Below the pieces are notes generated by a model. It searched no databases, had not been told where the DNA came from, and saw only the letters and a program-made list of their open reading frames with translations. Both the position numbers and the translations under genes were made by a program. 64,000 bases of DNA, from positions 33,402,704-33,466,703 of the forward strand of contig OX393554.1 of NCBI GenBank assembly GCA_947650365.1. The letters run 5' to 3'. This stretch comes from Chamaelirium japonicum (lineage: Eukaryota; Streptophyta; Magnoliopsida; Liliales; Melanthiaceae). Shown one piece after another: positions 1 through 11,509 of the stretch. The number at the start of each line of letters is the position of its first letter. The stretch's first letter is position 1.

Positions 1-721
1 GGGAACCCACCACCGTCGCTTCCTCGTATTCCTCCTCCACCTCTTTCTTCCTTCCTCCTCTTCTCCCCTGCCCCCCAAACCTCCTCCTTTTTCATCTCAT
101 TCTTCCTCCTCCTCCTCCCTTTTCCTTACCTTCTTCTTCCTCCTCTTTCCCTCGTCCTCATCATGAAAATCGCAACTCATCCTTACCAGGCTGAACTCAC
201 CTTCTATGCATTCTACCGGGGTGGACGAATGCATAGAAGGTGCATTCAGTTTAGTAAGGCTGAGTGTTTCGATTTCCAGGATGGGGAGGCAAGAAAGAGG
301 AGGAAGTAGAAAGGGGGGGAAAGAAGGAGGAGGATGGGGGAGGGAGGATCCGAGGAAGAGACAGACCAACGGTTGTGGGTTACTAGCGACAGCTTGCACA
401 TGGACAACAGAGGCAAAAGAGGGGGTGTCCTTTAGACAATGATGCCTAAGGCATTTTGTGGGCTATATCTATCTCCACCCTTTTTTACAGAACTTAGGGA
501 AAGGCATTAAAACTATGGTATATGTAATAGTGTGAATCCCAGGGTGGTGCACGATTCACCACAACTGCTCGATGTCCTAGTTGGTGCAACCAACATGGAT
601 GGCCACTGCCAACCCCATCACTATCGTCGGTGCCGTCTGCCACCGCAACCACGACTACCATTGCCTTCGTCGTCCATGGCGACATCATCGGCCGATGTGT
701 GAGGGTTAGTTAATTTAGGGA
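1..721. repeat. Pyrimidine/purine mirror region with a hairpin; no gene
   Basis: No gene is supported here. Bases 1-165 are pyrimidine-rich (CCTCCT and TTCC runs) and bases 280-355 are purine-rich (GAGGAG, GGGGG), so the two halves are partly complementary. Between them is a hairpin with a perfect 16-bp stem (198-213 pairs with 227-242, 13-base loop) that extends imperfectly to about 155-285. Two overlapping open frames on opposite strands both read ECIEG and FSLVR, which is what an inverted repeat gives and is not evidence of coding. Bases 370-721 hold nothing I recognise. A foldback transposon or a small-RNA hairpin are the likely readings. Confidence 0.5.
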
Positions 722-2148
722 ACGTTATGGGGCTTTGGTGATGTTATATTTATCTCTCGCTCTTATGGTATTCTCACAAGTAGGTGATCACACCCTTTAT
801 AGGTTTTATATAATATTAGTCATATAAGACGATTGAGCATTCCACTTGTGGGTTTCTTCCATGATTTGTCATTTAGGCTGCTTTTGGTAGCAAGAAAGTT
901 TTAACTAAGAAAAATGAAAGTGAATGCTGAGCCAAGGAACGTGATTCATCTCAGTGAAGACAGGGAATGCGATGCATGTACATGTCACTTTTCCACCATT
1001 TTGCTTGTTTTTTGTATAATATTGGATTTACTTTTCCCTTCCTTATCTAAACTGTTTGGGTAACCAAAAGCACATACTAGGGTTCATGTGAGGGAATCTG
1101 ATTACTTTTCCCTTCTTTTAGTTCTTTAGTGAAACTGTTTGTCTACCAAACATAGCCTTCTCTCTATGTATTAGAGCTAGGTTGCTTGGTCTAGGGTTTC
1201 AAAATTCTTATCTGTGGCTTCAGCCTCGACCTTCGTCACTTGACATCCTCGAAGAGGTCAGGGCATTATAAAATTAATTTCTTCCACCCTTCATCCTCTC
1301 TTCCATGAATTTCATGTTGTTAGCTAGAGATATACATGTACATCACATACATCCTTACCATGGGCTGAGCCACATGAGAGCTGACCATTTGTTTTCCTCC
1401 AAACACTCCATGACCCACCCGATTCCCACCATTTCCTCTGCCCAGCATGCCCCCTCCCCTCCACCTCATAGCTAGCCCTCTGATGAGCAATCCAATTATA
1501 GTTTGTTTTTTGTTTTTTGTTTTGAGGGGTATTGTTTTTTGTTTTTTTGGTAGCTCATGAAAGGGGGGGGTGGCGACGATCGGATCTCCCAGAGGTGCCA
1601 CATGTCGGGACAGAACCAGATGAGGCCCGCTGCCACCATCAACGGGGATACAACCCCCCAGACCACCATCCGGTCGGACGACCGCCATCCGGCAAAAAAC
1701 TTTAGCCATTATTCCGGCGGCTAGAGGGACACCAGCGCCGCCACCACGCAAAGATCAGAACCAGACGCCAAACCAGATGGAGTTTGTTGATTGAGTCTCC
1801 TGACAGCTCATGTGGCCTTGACCATAGAAGACAGTTTATATTCTTTGTGAGAGCTCATGAATGAGTCATTGTCTTCAGCTCAAATGTAAAGAATGGAAAC
1901 CTCTTTTTACAATTTTCAAATAGCAGTGCTCATTGGTTAAATATAAGTAAAATGTTATTTGAGCAAACAAAGGGATACAAGGAAAATACTGTGGGTGTAA
2001 AATCTGGTTAAACGCTCAACGGTGGGACCCGCAGTCCTGCCTGGGCCCACGAGTCCAACGGTGGAACCCGCAATCCTGTCTGGGACCCATGAGTCCAACA
2101 GTAGGACCCGCAGCCCTACGCGAATGCCACATAAAGTTGGCAAACTAA
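722..2148. repeat. 1.43 kb dispersed repeat, copy 1 (upstream of the P450)
   Basis: This segment starts near AACGTTATGGGGCTTTGGTG and matches 9435-10880 almost base for base, by eye above 95 percent. The two copies are direct and bracket the P450 gene. Inside are a TTTTGGTAG...CTACCAAA inverted-end segment (about 873-1156) that looks Tourist-like, a GC-rich block (1560-1790), and about three units of a ~39-bp minisatellite containing GTCCAACGGTGGGACCCGCA (about 2010-2120). No coding frame is shared convincingly by the copies. It may be a local duplication or two insertions of one element; I found no target-site duplication. Confidence 0.75.
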
Positions 2149-2341
2149 AGAGTACAATTTTGTTCCAACCTCCTTAAAAAGGTTGGTGCATCCCGCTCTC
2201 TCTCATTGGTCCATTCCAAGGGTATGTTTGTCATTTCATACTGTTTATCATGGTGAAATGATCAAAAACCCTCGAGATGGATCAATGAGAGAGAGCGGGA
2301 TGCTCCAACCTTTTTAAGGAGGATGGAACAAAATCATTCTT
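2149..2341. mobile_element. 193-bp MITE with 8-bp target duplication (hAT-like)
   Basis: The ends are inverted repeats of roughly 55 bp (ATTTTGTTCC, CCTCCTTAAAAAGGTTGG and GCATCCCGCTCTCTCTCATTG recur in reverse at the right end). The direct repeat GCAAACTA lies at 2140-2147 or 2148 on the left and 2342-2349 on the right, which fits an 8-bp hAT target-site duplication. There is no coding capacity. It sits 0.4 kb upstream of the P450 start, right at the end of repeat copy 1; copy 2 lacks it. Confidence 0.7.
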
Positions 2342-2349
2342 GCAAACTA

Positions 2350-2770
2350 GTTGGCTACCTTGTATTTCCATGAACATATTGATAATCAAATCAGATGTGT
2401 TAGAAATTTTATAAACAAAAGATATGAGTTGAATTATTTTCTGAAATACAGTATTTGTATAACAAAATATGATATTTAATTACATCCGAGTAAATCATCA
2501 AATGGCAAAAGTAATTGTGTAAAAAAGCCATAGATCCGAACCCGGTCGCCCAGTCAACGGGCCCGACCCGGCTGTGATGTCACCGGACGGTAGGATTTCC
2601 CCATCAAGTGCAATTAGCCTGCCATCGGACGGCTGTGATGTCACAGGACGGTAGAATCCATCAGGACAAGGGACAGCATCTACATCCCGCTCCCTGCCCA
2701 GATTCTAAAACCCTTCGCTTTCTCACCGTTTAAATACCCGTCCAAACGGACCCCTGGTTCACCGGACCCG
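2350..2770 (+). promoter_or_regulatory. Upstream region of the CYP706 gene, with a duplicated TGATGTCAC block
   Basis: The 420 bases before the P450 start become GC-rich from about 2530. A block containing GGCTGTGATGTCAC, then GGACGGTAG, occurs twice about 62 bp apart (near 2569 and 2632). TGATGTCA resembles a bZIP-type core, but that is inference. TTTAAATACC near 2729-2738 is the best TATA-like sequence, about 35 bases before the ATG, which would leave a very short leader; transcription start is not known. The sequence before 2530 is AT-rich and shows nothing specific. Confidence 0.4.
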
Positions 2771-5700
2771 ATGGAATCCACCGCCGACTCATCCTCGCGC
2801 TTCCCCACCTACTCCGCCGCCGCACTGCTAACGGTGCTCTGGTACGCCGCCTTATTCTGGCGGTGGCGCCGCCGTGACAAGTACCCTCCTCTGCCCGGCC
2901 CCACCGGCCTCCCCCTCGTGGGCAACCTCCCCTTCCTCGACCCGGACCTCCACACCTACCTCGCCGGCCTCGCCCGCACCTACGGCCCCATCTTCCGCCT
3001 CAAGCTCGGCGCCAAGCTGGGCGTCGTGGTGACGTCGCCCGCCCTCGCCCGCGAGGTGCTCCGCGACCACGACGCCACCTTCGCCAACCGGGACGTCCCC
3101 GCCGTCTCGCGGGTCACCACGTACGGGGGCGGCGACATACTATGGAGCCCCAACGGCCCCACGTGGCGGATGCTGCGGCGGGTGTGCGTGCGGGAGATGC
3201 TGAGCACCGCCAGCCTGAACGCCGTGTACGGGCTCCGGAGGCGGGAGATGAGGGCCGCGGTCCGGCGCCTGCGGGACGCTGGGGGGGCGGCGGTGGACGT
3301 GGGGGAGGAGATGTTCGTGGCCACGCTGAACGTCATCACGGGGATGCTGTGGGGCGGGACGGTGGTGGCGGAGGCGGAGCGGGGGGCGGTGGGGAGAGAG
3401 TTCCGGGAGCTGGTGGGGGGGATAACGGACCTGGTGGGCAAGCCCAACGTGTCGGACTTCTTCCCGGCGCTGACCCGGTTCGACCTGCAGGGGGTGCAGC
3501 GGAGGATGGGGGTGCTGATCGCCCGGTTCGACCGGATGTTCGGGTCCATCATCGACCAGCGGGTGAGGATGGGCGACGGCGGGGACAAGGATTTTCTGCA
3601 GTACATGCTGAGGATGGAGGCGGGAGGGGGCGACCCCAACACTCCCTTCACCAGGGACCACGTCAAGGCTCTTCTATTGGTATATATATACACTCAACAT
3701 TATTATTTGCACTCACTCCCTCGTTTTCTCTTTTTCTAGTTCTCCGTTCAAATTCAACAGGCACGGGGTGAGATTATCCAGATGGTACGGTCGAACCGTA
3801 CCTGATCCGGGTTCGGCTACGGACCGTTTGCAAATTAACCTCGTATGAATCTAAACACAAAATCCAACATAAAATCAAGTATTTTTTTTAGTCACAAACG
3901 GATTTCCGGAGGCGCCACATGCCGGCGCAACAAGGGGACAGTCCCATCACACCGTCACTCCGGCGAACCCAACAACCACCACCACATCGCCACCACCGGC
4001 AGATCAAAATCTCCAATGGGAAAAGAAAATAAAAACATAAAAAAAAAACCACATACAAAATGGATCCAAAAAGGGCAAATCCAAAGCAGAGGTCGCCAGC
4101 GTCGGAGAACGTGCCCAAAACAAACCGGCACCACCGCCACCATCTCCGACAGCTCAGCCAAAATGAAGGAACACCATTGCCGCACCCGCTACTGTTGACC
4201 GCCGTTGCCACCGTATCACCGAAACCCGCGCCACCGGCAAGACAAGGCCATCTGGAAGAACCACCGCTGCAAACTAGAGCCGGGACCAGATCTGCACCCC
4301 CGACTAAAGCCGACGAGGAACCACGTCTCCGATGCCGATAGAGGACCGCCAATCAAGGAAGAGGGCGCCACACGTCTCCGTCACTACGAACACACAAAAA
4401 CCGCCACTGAAGAGGCCCATATGCACAAAGGGGGAAGAGGGGATCAGATCCTACCCAAGAATGAGCCGCAACTAAGGGCCTGGCCTCCCCGGAGCTGTCG
4501 CTGGCGCAAAATCGCCTACCTATCCAAATTAGAGGTTTTCCTCTTTTCCAAAAGCACTTGGCTGCAAAAAATCTTGTATAATCCTTACCCTAACGAGTAC
4601 AAGCCCATATATATAGAGTATAGTCATCTCCTATTGGTGGTTATTGGATCTGGATACCAATGGGTAAGGGTGTGTTTGGCATTGGTTTTAAAATTTTAGG
4701 TTTTTATTTTGGAATACCAAGAACTACTTTTGTATAAAACCAGTTTTAGCTTATAGAGAATCAATTTTAGAATTATCAACATTTGAGCATTTAGCAATAA
4801 AATCAGTTTTGAGCTTAAAACAAATTTTATAGTTACTTTCCCTATTTTTAAATACTATGTTTGTAAAACATTATCTATATAACATACTCTATCTATCACA
4901 TTATTTTTCTATATATATCATTTTCCCTCTCTATAATATTCTCTCTATATTATTTTCTCTCTCCAATAATTTTTTATTCTAAAATATTTTTTGTGTAACT
5001 CTCTTTGTCAATATTCTCTCTATATAATATTTCTCTTTAGAGCACTCTCTCTATATAATATTTTCTATCTACAATATTCTATTTATGATATTTTCTTCTT
5101 GTCTCTCAATGTCAATTCTTCTTACAACATTTTATTTCTTTAAAATACTTTCTTTCCAATATTTTCTCTTTGCGATATTTTCTCTTTCTACAATATATTC
5201 TCCCTAATATTATCTCTATCATATTTTCTCTCTATAATATTTTTTATCTTCTTTCCACGTTATTTTCTTTCTCTATAATATTTTCTCTCTAAAATACTCT
5301 CCTTCTCACGTATTTTCTCTCTCTATAATATTTTCTCTCTATAATATTATTTATCTTCTCTCTACGCTATTTTCTCTCTCTTTGATATTTTTCTATATAA
5401 TATTTTCTCTATTTCAATTTCTCTCTTAAACATTTGCTCTCTCTAAAATATTTTTTCTTTACAATATTTTCTCTCTCTAAAATATTCTCTTTGTATATTA
5501 TTTTTTTCTCTCTTTATAACATTTTTTCTCTCTAAAATATTCTCTTTCTATAATATTTTCTCTCTACAATATTTTCTTTTTCTACAATATTTTTTCTATC
5601 TACAACATCTTCAATCTATTTCTATAATATTTTTTCTTGATAACATTCTCCCTATGATATTTTCTCTCTATAATATTTTTTCCTCTCTACGTCATTTTCT

Positions 5701-8700
5701 CTCACTACAATATTTTTTCTTTATAAAATATTCTCTCTTTACAATATTTTCTCTCACTAAAATATTCTCTTTCTATAATATTTTTTTTCTCTAAAATATT
5801 ATATTTCTACAATGTTTCCTCTCTATAACATTTCTCTCTTTAAAATATTCTCTTTTTACAATATTTTCTCTCAGAAATATTCTTTCTATAATATTTTCTC
5901 TCTTGAACATATTTTCTTTCTATGATATCTTCTATCTATAATTAATTTTTTTCTCCTCTCTAAGTTATTTTCTCTCTCTAGAATATTTTTTATCTAAACT
6001 ATACTCTATAATATACTCTCCATAAAATATTCTCTTTCTATAATATTTTCTTCCTAAAATATTCTTTTTCTACAACATTTTTTTCTCTCTACAGTCATTT
6101 CTCTCTCTACAATATTTTCTTTTTGTAAAATATTCTTTAATTAAAATATTCTCTTTCTATAATATTTTCTCTCGAAAATATCATATTTCTACAATGTCTC
6201 CCCGCTACAACATTTCTCTCTCTAAAATATTATCTATTTATAATATTTTCTCTCTCTAAAATAATATATTTCTATAATATTTTCTCTCACTATAACTAAT
6301 ATTTTTTTCTGCTCGATACGTTTTTCTCTCTCTACAATAATTTTTGTCTAAACTATACTCTCTATAATATATTCTCTCTCTAAAATATTCTCTTTCTATA
6401 ATATCTTTTCTCTCTAAAATATTCTTTTTATAATATTTTCTCTCTCCATAATATTTTTTTTTTACAATATTCTCTCTCTGTAAAATTTTGCCTTTCTACT
6501 ATATTTTCTCTTTATAATATTTTCTATCTTCAATATTTTCTCACTACATCTTTATTTAATTAATACACTCTTTACCTATATTCTTCTCTTTATAATTTTT
6601 TTATAATATTTTTATATGTATAATATATTTTCTCTATAATAATTTTTTCTCTCTACAATATGATCTGTATATATTCTTCTAGTTTTAAATTTTCTCTCTT
6701 TATAATAGTTTTTATCTACAACATATTCATTATTCACAATAATTTCTCTTAATTAGCGTTTTGCCTCCTTGCCTCAAGAACCCAAAAGCAAAAAAATTCT
6801 GCTTTTGGGTTTTGGTGATTTTCTAGTTTTTGGTTTGAAAAACCAACTTTCTAAGCATATCCCAAACGCACTAAAATCCTATACCAAAGCCAGTTTGGCA
6901 AGCAGAACTAGTTTTGACCCAAACTAGGCCTTCAAAACTAATGCCAAACACACCCTAAGACAAACCCAACTAAAGGAGAAAAGCTGGGCACTGGGCTCAC
7001 AATCGTGACAAGTCTGAACAGCTTTTTGGACTACAACCACGGGTAGTCAGAACAACTATTTGGATATTGGATGCATGTAGTCTGCTGCCCAACCTTAACT
7101 ATCTCAATAGTTGTCCAGACCCATGTAGAAGATCAGCCAAACATGTCCAAACAAAAAATAGGAGTTCGAACCATACATGGCCTTAATGGCCTAAATAACT
7201 GTCAGAATGGCTAAACGACCAGTCTGAACAGTTGAACGTACCGTCCTAGTTACACAAGAACACTTAGAAATTTTCTAAGTGTCGGACCACTGTGGATTCT
7301 AAATCGGATAAAGCCGACTAAGCCTGATAAATTTTTAATAACCTGTTTGATATTAAATAATAATTATTATTATGTTTTTTTTATATAAAATCATTTGTAA
7401 TATGAATCGAACTCTAAATATATGAAACAATTAAAATCATGAAATAGCACGTAATTCCGAATGGATTCAAAAAAACTTGTTTTTGATATCGATCTTGTAT
7501 GTGTCATCGAACCAAACACGTTATATACCTGTGGAAATGGTCGAGCCTAATCTTTTGGTCTTCAAGAAATATTGTACCACACTTAAACATCTTTAATGAC
7601 TGTGGAGCACTGTTAAAATCTAGACCCACAAGATATTATTGTGGGAAGCGAAGGCTCTGACGATCTAGATCCGACCACCGGGTCTTTCACGAAAGCGATG
7701 CCACAAGGGTTCAAGGTCGAGATTCGAGATATCACACATCGGAGAAGATGATACGCCCAAGCACAACAAAGAAATATACAGGTAATCAAATATTAGGATT
7801 TCACTATCAAGATATTACAATTACCGGAATGTAATCGTCTTCGTCGTGTGATTGTAGAAAAAAAGAGTATCTACCGCATGTAATCGCCTTCGTCGTGTGA
7901 TTGTAACGAAAAAAGAGTATCAATTTGCTACAGTGCTTCAATGTAGCAAAAAAAAAAGCTACATTGATTTCACTATAGCAAAGAATAACAATTCGATAAT
8001 AAAGAATAACAAATTCTACAATGATTTCACTGTAGTAAAATTTTAATATTACTTCTAAAAAATTCTCGTTTAAAAAAAAAATTACTATAGTAAAATCAAT
8101 ATAGCAAAAAGTAACAATGTGCTAAGTACTATAACTAAAGAGTAGCTACTCTTTGCTGTAGAGAAGGCAACATTTGTGATTTTACTATGAGGGGTAGTTT
8201 TATCATTCAAAGTGGAGAAAAATCGATGGTGCATCCTTTTTCAATAAGGACTTGGTGCAAAGCAACCTTACAGTCTGTCCTTTTCACTAAATAGATCTCT
8301 TGTCAGGGACCTAACACCACATAACATTGCCAACAGGACATGGTTCTGGGGGGAACGGACACCACGTCAACCACAGTGGAGTGGGCGATGGCTGAAATGA
8401 TGAAGCAGCCCGAGATCATGAAGAGAGCACAAGAAGAGCTCGATGAAGTGGTGGGGAGGAGCAGCGTCGTCGAGGAGTCCGACATCCCCAAGCTGCACTA
8501 CCTCGCGCTGGTGATCAAGGAGGTGCTCCGCCTGCACCCGGTCGTCCCACTCCTGGTCCCCCACTGCCCGACGTCGCCGTGCGTCGTCGGGGGCCATACC
8601 GTCCCGCAGGGCAGCAGGGTCTTCATCAACGTGTGGGCGATCCACAGGGACCCTTCGTTGTGGGAGGACCCGTCGGAGTTCAAGCCGGAGAGGTTCTCGA

Positions 8701-8963
8701 GCGCCGGTAGCAGGTACGACTACAGTGGGAATGACTTCAGCTACTTCCCGTTTGGGTCTGGGAGGAGGATATGTGCAGCGGTCCCCATGGCGGAGAGGAT
8801 GGTCACCTACTCCCTGGCTTCTCTGCTGCACTCCTTTGATTGGAAGCTAGAGGAGGGGACGGAGGTCGATCTCACGGAGAAGTTTGGGATTGTTCTGAAG
8901 AAGGCTAAGCGACTGGTTGCTGTACCCATACCAAGGCTGGCTAGCCCTGAGCTCTATTCCTAG
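2771..8963 (+). CDS. Cytochrome P450, CYP706-like
   Basis: This is a class II plant P450, a haem monooxygenase anchored in the ER membrane and fed by P450 reductase; the substrate is unknown (other CYP706 members oxidise terpenoids or flavonoid-type compounds). Exons are 2771-3679 and 8337-8963, both junctions in phase 0, giving 511 residues, normal for the family. Residues 16-31 form the membrane anchor and 39-52 the proline hinge (PPLPGPTGLPLVGN). The second exon opens with DMVLGGTDTT, the I-helix oxygen-binding motif (308-313). ExxR is at 365-368 (EVLR), PERF at 420-423, and FGSGRRIC at 442-449 with haem ligand Cys449. The residue two after the cysteine is Ala where FxxGxRxCxG expects Gly (RICAAVPMAER), a mild oddity. 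WSPNGPTWRMLRRVCVREML and FANRDVPAV are CYP706-like; CYP76 is the alternative. The 4.66-kb intron carries transposons. No frame breaks are seen, so it may be functional. Confidence 0.9.
3680..4674. other. P450 intron, 5' part
   Basis: This is intron sequence after the donor GTATAT at 3680. From about 3880 to 4560 it turns GC-rich and carries overlapping open frames on both strands that match nothing I know. The opening words (TTCCGGAGGCGCCACATG) resemble the GC block inside the flanking repeats (CTCCCAGAGGTGCCACATG at about 1588 and 10330), so it is probably a relative of that repeat family rather than an exon. Confidence 0.35.
4678..6955. mobile_element. PIF/Harbinger-type nonautonomous element, 2.28 kb
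   Basis: The terminal inverted repeats are GGGTGTGTTTGGCATTGG on the left and its complement ending CCAAACACACCC on the right, with one mismatch in the first 20 or so bases. They are flanked by TAA at 4675-4677 and 6956-6958, the 3-bp target-site duplication typical of PIF/Harbinger (Tourist) elements. No transposase is encoded. The interior is dominated by a tandem array (next entry), which makes this element several times longer than usual Tourist MITEs. It lies in the P450 intron. Confidence 0.8.
4880..6740. repeat. Degenerate TATAATATTTTCTCTC tandem array
   Basis: About 1.9 kb consists of loosely repeated words such as CTCTCTATAATATTTTCTC and CTCTCTAAAATATTCTCTTT, with a basic unit of about 16-20 bases and sometimes a doubled unit. 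The + strand is almost free of G. The array lies wholly inside the inverted-repeat element 4678-6955. No reading frame longer than 60 codons exists in it. Confidence 0.85.
6959..8336. other. P450 intron, 3' part
   Basis: No coding sequence was recognised. A ~55-bp unit containing CGTCGTGTGATTGTA is repeated twice (about 7825-7920). From 7925 to 8180 there are many short words of the form CTACAGTG, CACTGTAG and TGTAGCAAA in both orientations, suggesting a decayed foldback element. The acceptor is CAACAG ending at 8336. Confidence 0.4.
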
Positions 8964-9434
8964 GTGCCCACTACTTTAGGTTTTTGTGTCAATCCAACCC
9001 AAATCTTGTGCTCCACTTCTCTACCCCATCGTCTGCCCCTCAGGTCATAGTCGTCCCTTGCACCCATTCCCGATCGGTGCGTTGCACCCATTTCCGATCG
9101 GTGCGTTGCACTCACCCCAACCGGCAGACAAAGGGACGGCAGTGATCAGGTACAAGCTGGTGTGCCTATGTCGCTGGGACAATGAGATCCGTTTCTTTGC
9201 CTGCCAGTTGGGGTTGAGTGCAATGCACCGGTCGGGTATGGGTGCATCGGACGGCTGTGACTTGACGGGCAGACGAAGGGACAGAGGATTTGGGTTCGTG
9301 TGAATCATGAACAAGATATATGGGTTGTATTTCGCATGTCTAGTTTGAAGTGTTGGCCTTATAATGTGTTGGTTATGAGCTTTGAACGTTATGGGGCTTT
9401 GGTGATGTTATAATGTGTATTTCACATGTCTGGC
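8964..9434 (+). other. 3' flank of the P450, with a 26-bp triplet repeat
   Basis: Just after the stop codon there are about three units of a 26-bp repeat containing CCGATCGGTGCGTTGCAC (about 9055-9115). At 9378-9405 and again at 9434 the words GAACGTTATGGGGCTTTGGTG occur, so the first bases of the following long repeat are themselves duplicated in tandem about 56 bp apart. No polyadenylation signal could be picked with confidence. Confidence 0.45.
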
Positions 9435-10287
9435 TTGAACGTTATGGGGCTTTGGTGATGTTATATTTATCTCTAGCTCTTATGGTATTCTCACATGTAG
9501 GTGATCACACCCTTTATAGGTTTTATATCATATTAGTCATATAAGACGATTGAGCATTCCACTTGTGGGTTTCTTCCATGATTTGTCATTTATGCTGCTT
9601 TTGGTAGCAAGAAAGTTTTAACTAAGAAAGCTGAAAGTGAATGCTGAGCCAAGGAACGTGATTCCTCTCAGTGAAGACAGGGAATGCGATGCATGTACAT
9701 GTCACTTTCCCACCATTTTGCTTGTTTTTTGTATAATATTGGATTTACTTTTCCCTTCCTTATCTAAACTTTTTGGGTAACCAAAAGCACATACTAGGGT
9801 TCATGTGAGGGAATCTGATTACTTTTCCCTTCTTTTAGTTCTTTAGTGAAACTGTTTGTCTACCAAACATAGCCTTCTCTCTATGTATTAGAGCTAGGTT
9901 GCTTGGTCTAGGGTTTCAAAATTCTTATCTCTGGCCTCATCCTCGACCTTCGTCACTTGACATACTCGAAGAGGTCAGGGCATTATAAAATTAATTTCTT
10001 CCACGCTTCATCCTCTCTTCCATGAATTTCATGTTGTTAGCTAGAGATATACATGTACATCACATACATCCTTACCATGGGTGGAGCCACATGAGAGCTG
10101 ACCATTTGTTTTCCTCCAAACACTCCATGACCCACCCGATTCCCACCCTTTCCTCTGCCCAGCATGCCCCCTCCCCTCCACCTCATAGCTAGCCCTCTGA
10201 TGAGCAATCCAATTATAGTTATTTTTTTGTTTTTTGTTTTTTGTTTTTTGAGGGGTATTGTTTTTTACTTTTTTGGTAGCTCGTGAA

Positions 10288-10318
<31 letters not shown>

Positions 10319-10880
10319 CGACGATCGGATCTCCCAGAGGTGCCACATGTCGGGACAGAATCAGATGAGGCCCGCTGCCACCATCAGCGGGGATACAACC
10401 CCAAGACCACCATCCGGTCGGACGACCGCCATCCGGCAGAAAACTTTACACACCATTCTGGCGGCTAGAGGGACACCAACGTCGCCACCACGCAAAGATC
10501 AGAACCAGACACCAAATCAGATGGAGTTTGTTGATTGAGTCTCCTGACAGCTCATGTGGCCTTGACCATAGGAGACAATTTATATTCTTTGTGAGAGCTC
10601 GATCATGAATGAGTCGTTGTCTTCAGCTCAAATGTAAAGAATGGAAACCTCTTTTTACAATTTTCAAATAGCAGTGCTCATTGGTTAAATATAAGTAAAA
10701 TGTTATTAGAACAAATAAAGGGATACAAGGAAAATACTGTGGGTGTAAAATTTGGCTGAACGCTCAACGGTGGGACCCACAGTCCTGCCTGGGGCCCACG
10801 AGTCCAACGGTGGGACCCGCAATCCTTCCTGGGACCCACGAGTCCAACAGTAGGACCCGCAGCACTGCCTGGGACCCACT
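9435..10880. repeat. 1.43 kb dispersed repeat, copy 2 (downstream of the P450)
   Basis: This is the direct, near-identical partner of 722-2148. Differences include a run of 31 G (10288-10318) where copy 1 has nine, and several single-base changes. The last ~20 bp of the copy-1 match (CCACATAAAGTTGG, AAACTAAAG) are found again only at 11487-11509, so about 600 bp separate the two parts of copy 2. Confidence 0.75.
10288..10318 (+). repeat. Run of 31 consecutive G
   Basis: This uninterrupted homopolymer lies inside repeat copy 2, where copy 1 has only nine G. Such runs can form G-quadruplexes and are also common assembly errors, so the exact length should not be trusted. Confidence 0.8.
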
Positions 10881-11486
10881 TACACTATTTGGGGTCTGGT
10901 AAATCCCTTAGGATATTTATCAAACTCCGGATATTCTTAAAAATATTCCTGGAATATTCTCTATATAAACCAAAGTTTTATAAATAGCAAACCCTGTAAA
11001 TGATTCCAGATCCCCCAAAATCTAAACCATAATCCCACTTTCTATTTTCCAGAGCTTCTCGAGCCTTCTGGTTTTCATATTCCCTCTCCACCCTCTGTCA
11101 TATATCTTGTAAGAAGCACTCCTCGGCCTGTCGAGAGTAGCTCTACTTCATTCAGAGATAGTGGATTCAAAGGTTGCGTTTTACCGGACAGAGCCGTAGG
11201 CTTCGGCTGAACTCCGTCATCACTCCCTGTGTCATCTCTCTGTCTATTCTACAGTGCTTATGTGACAGCCTAGCAAGTTACAACTCAGCGCTTCGAAGCG
11301 CACCACATCCCGAAGGATAAAACCTTCAATCGATTGTTGGAGGAGGGACAAGTACGACGGCCAACAAAATCCTTCCCCACAAATGCTACTATGAAAACTT
11401 GATGTGACATGATCACAGCCATCTGTTGCATCCATCCCAACCGGTGAGTCACACTCGATAGGCAAACAGATTGATGTAATCGTGTG
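10881..11486 (+). mobile_element. LTR-like insertion in repeat copy 2
   Basis: This 0.6-kb segment interrupts the match between the two long repeats. It contains a TATA-like CTATATAAACC near 10965 and, at about 11106-11150, TTGTAAGAAGCACTCCTCGG followed by CCTGTCGAGAG, which resembles the reverse complement of 41130-41190. A promoter-like TATA followed by such a leader fits an LTR. The ends are not sharply defined and no clear target duplication was found. Treat as a fossil of an LTR element; no coding part is present. Confidence 0.4.
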
Positions 11487-11509
11487 CCACATAAAGTTGG
11501 AAACTAAAG

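Noticed and set aside
2852-3661. Long antisense and alternate-frame ORFs across P450 exon 1
   Set aside because: High GC at third positions opens the other frames; only the + frame shows P450 motifs.
3888-4699. Possible exon in the P450 intron
   Set aside because: Exons 1 and 2 join in phase and are complete for the family; the frames here match no known protein.
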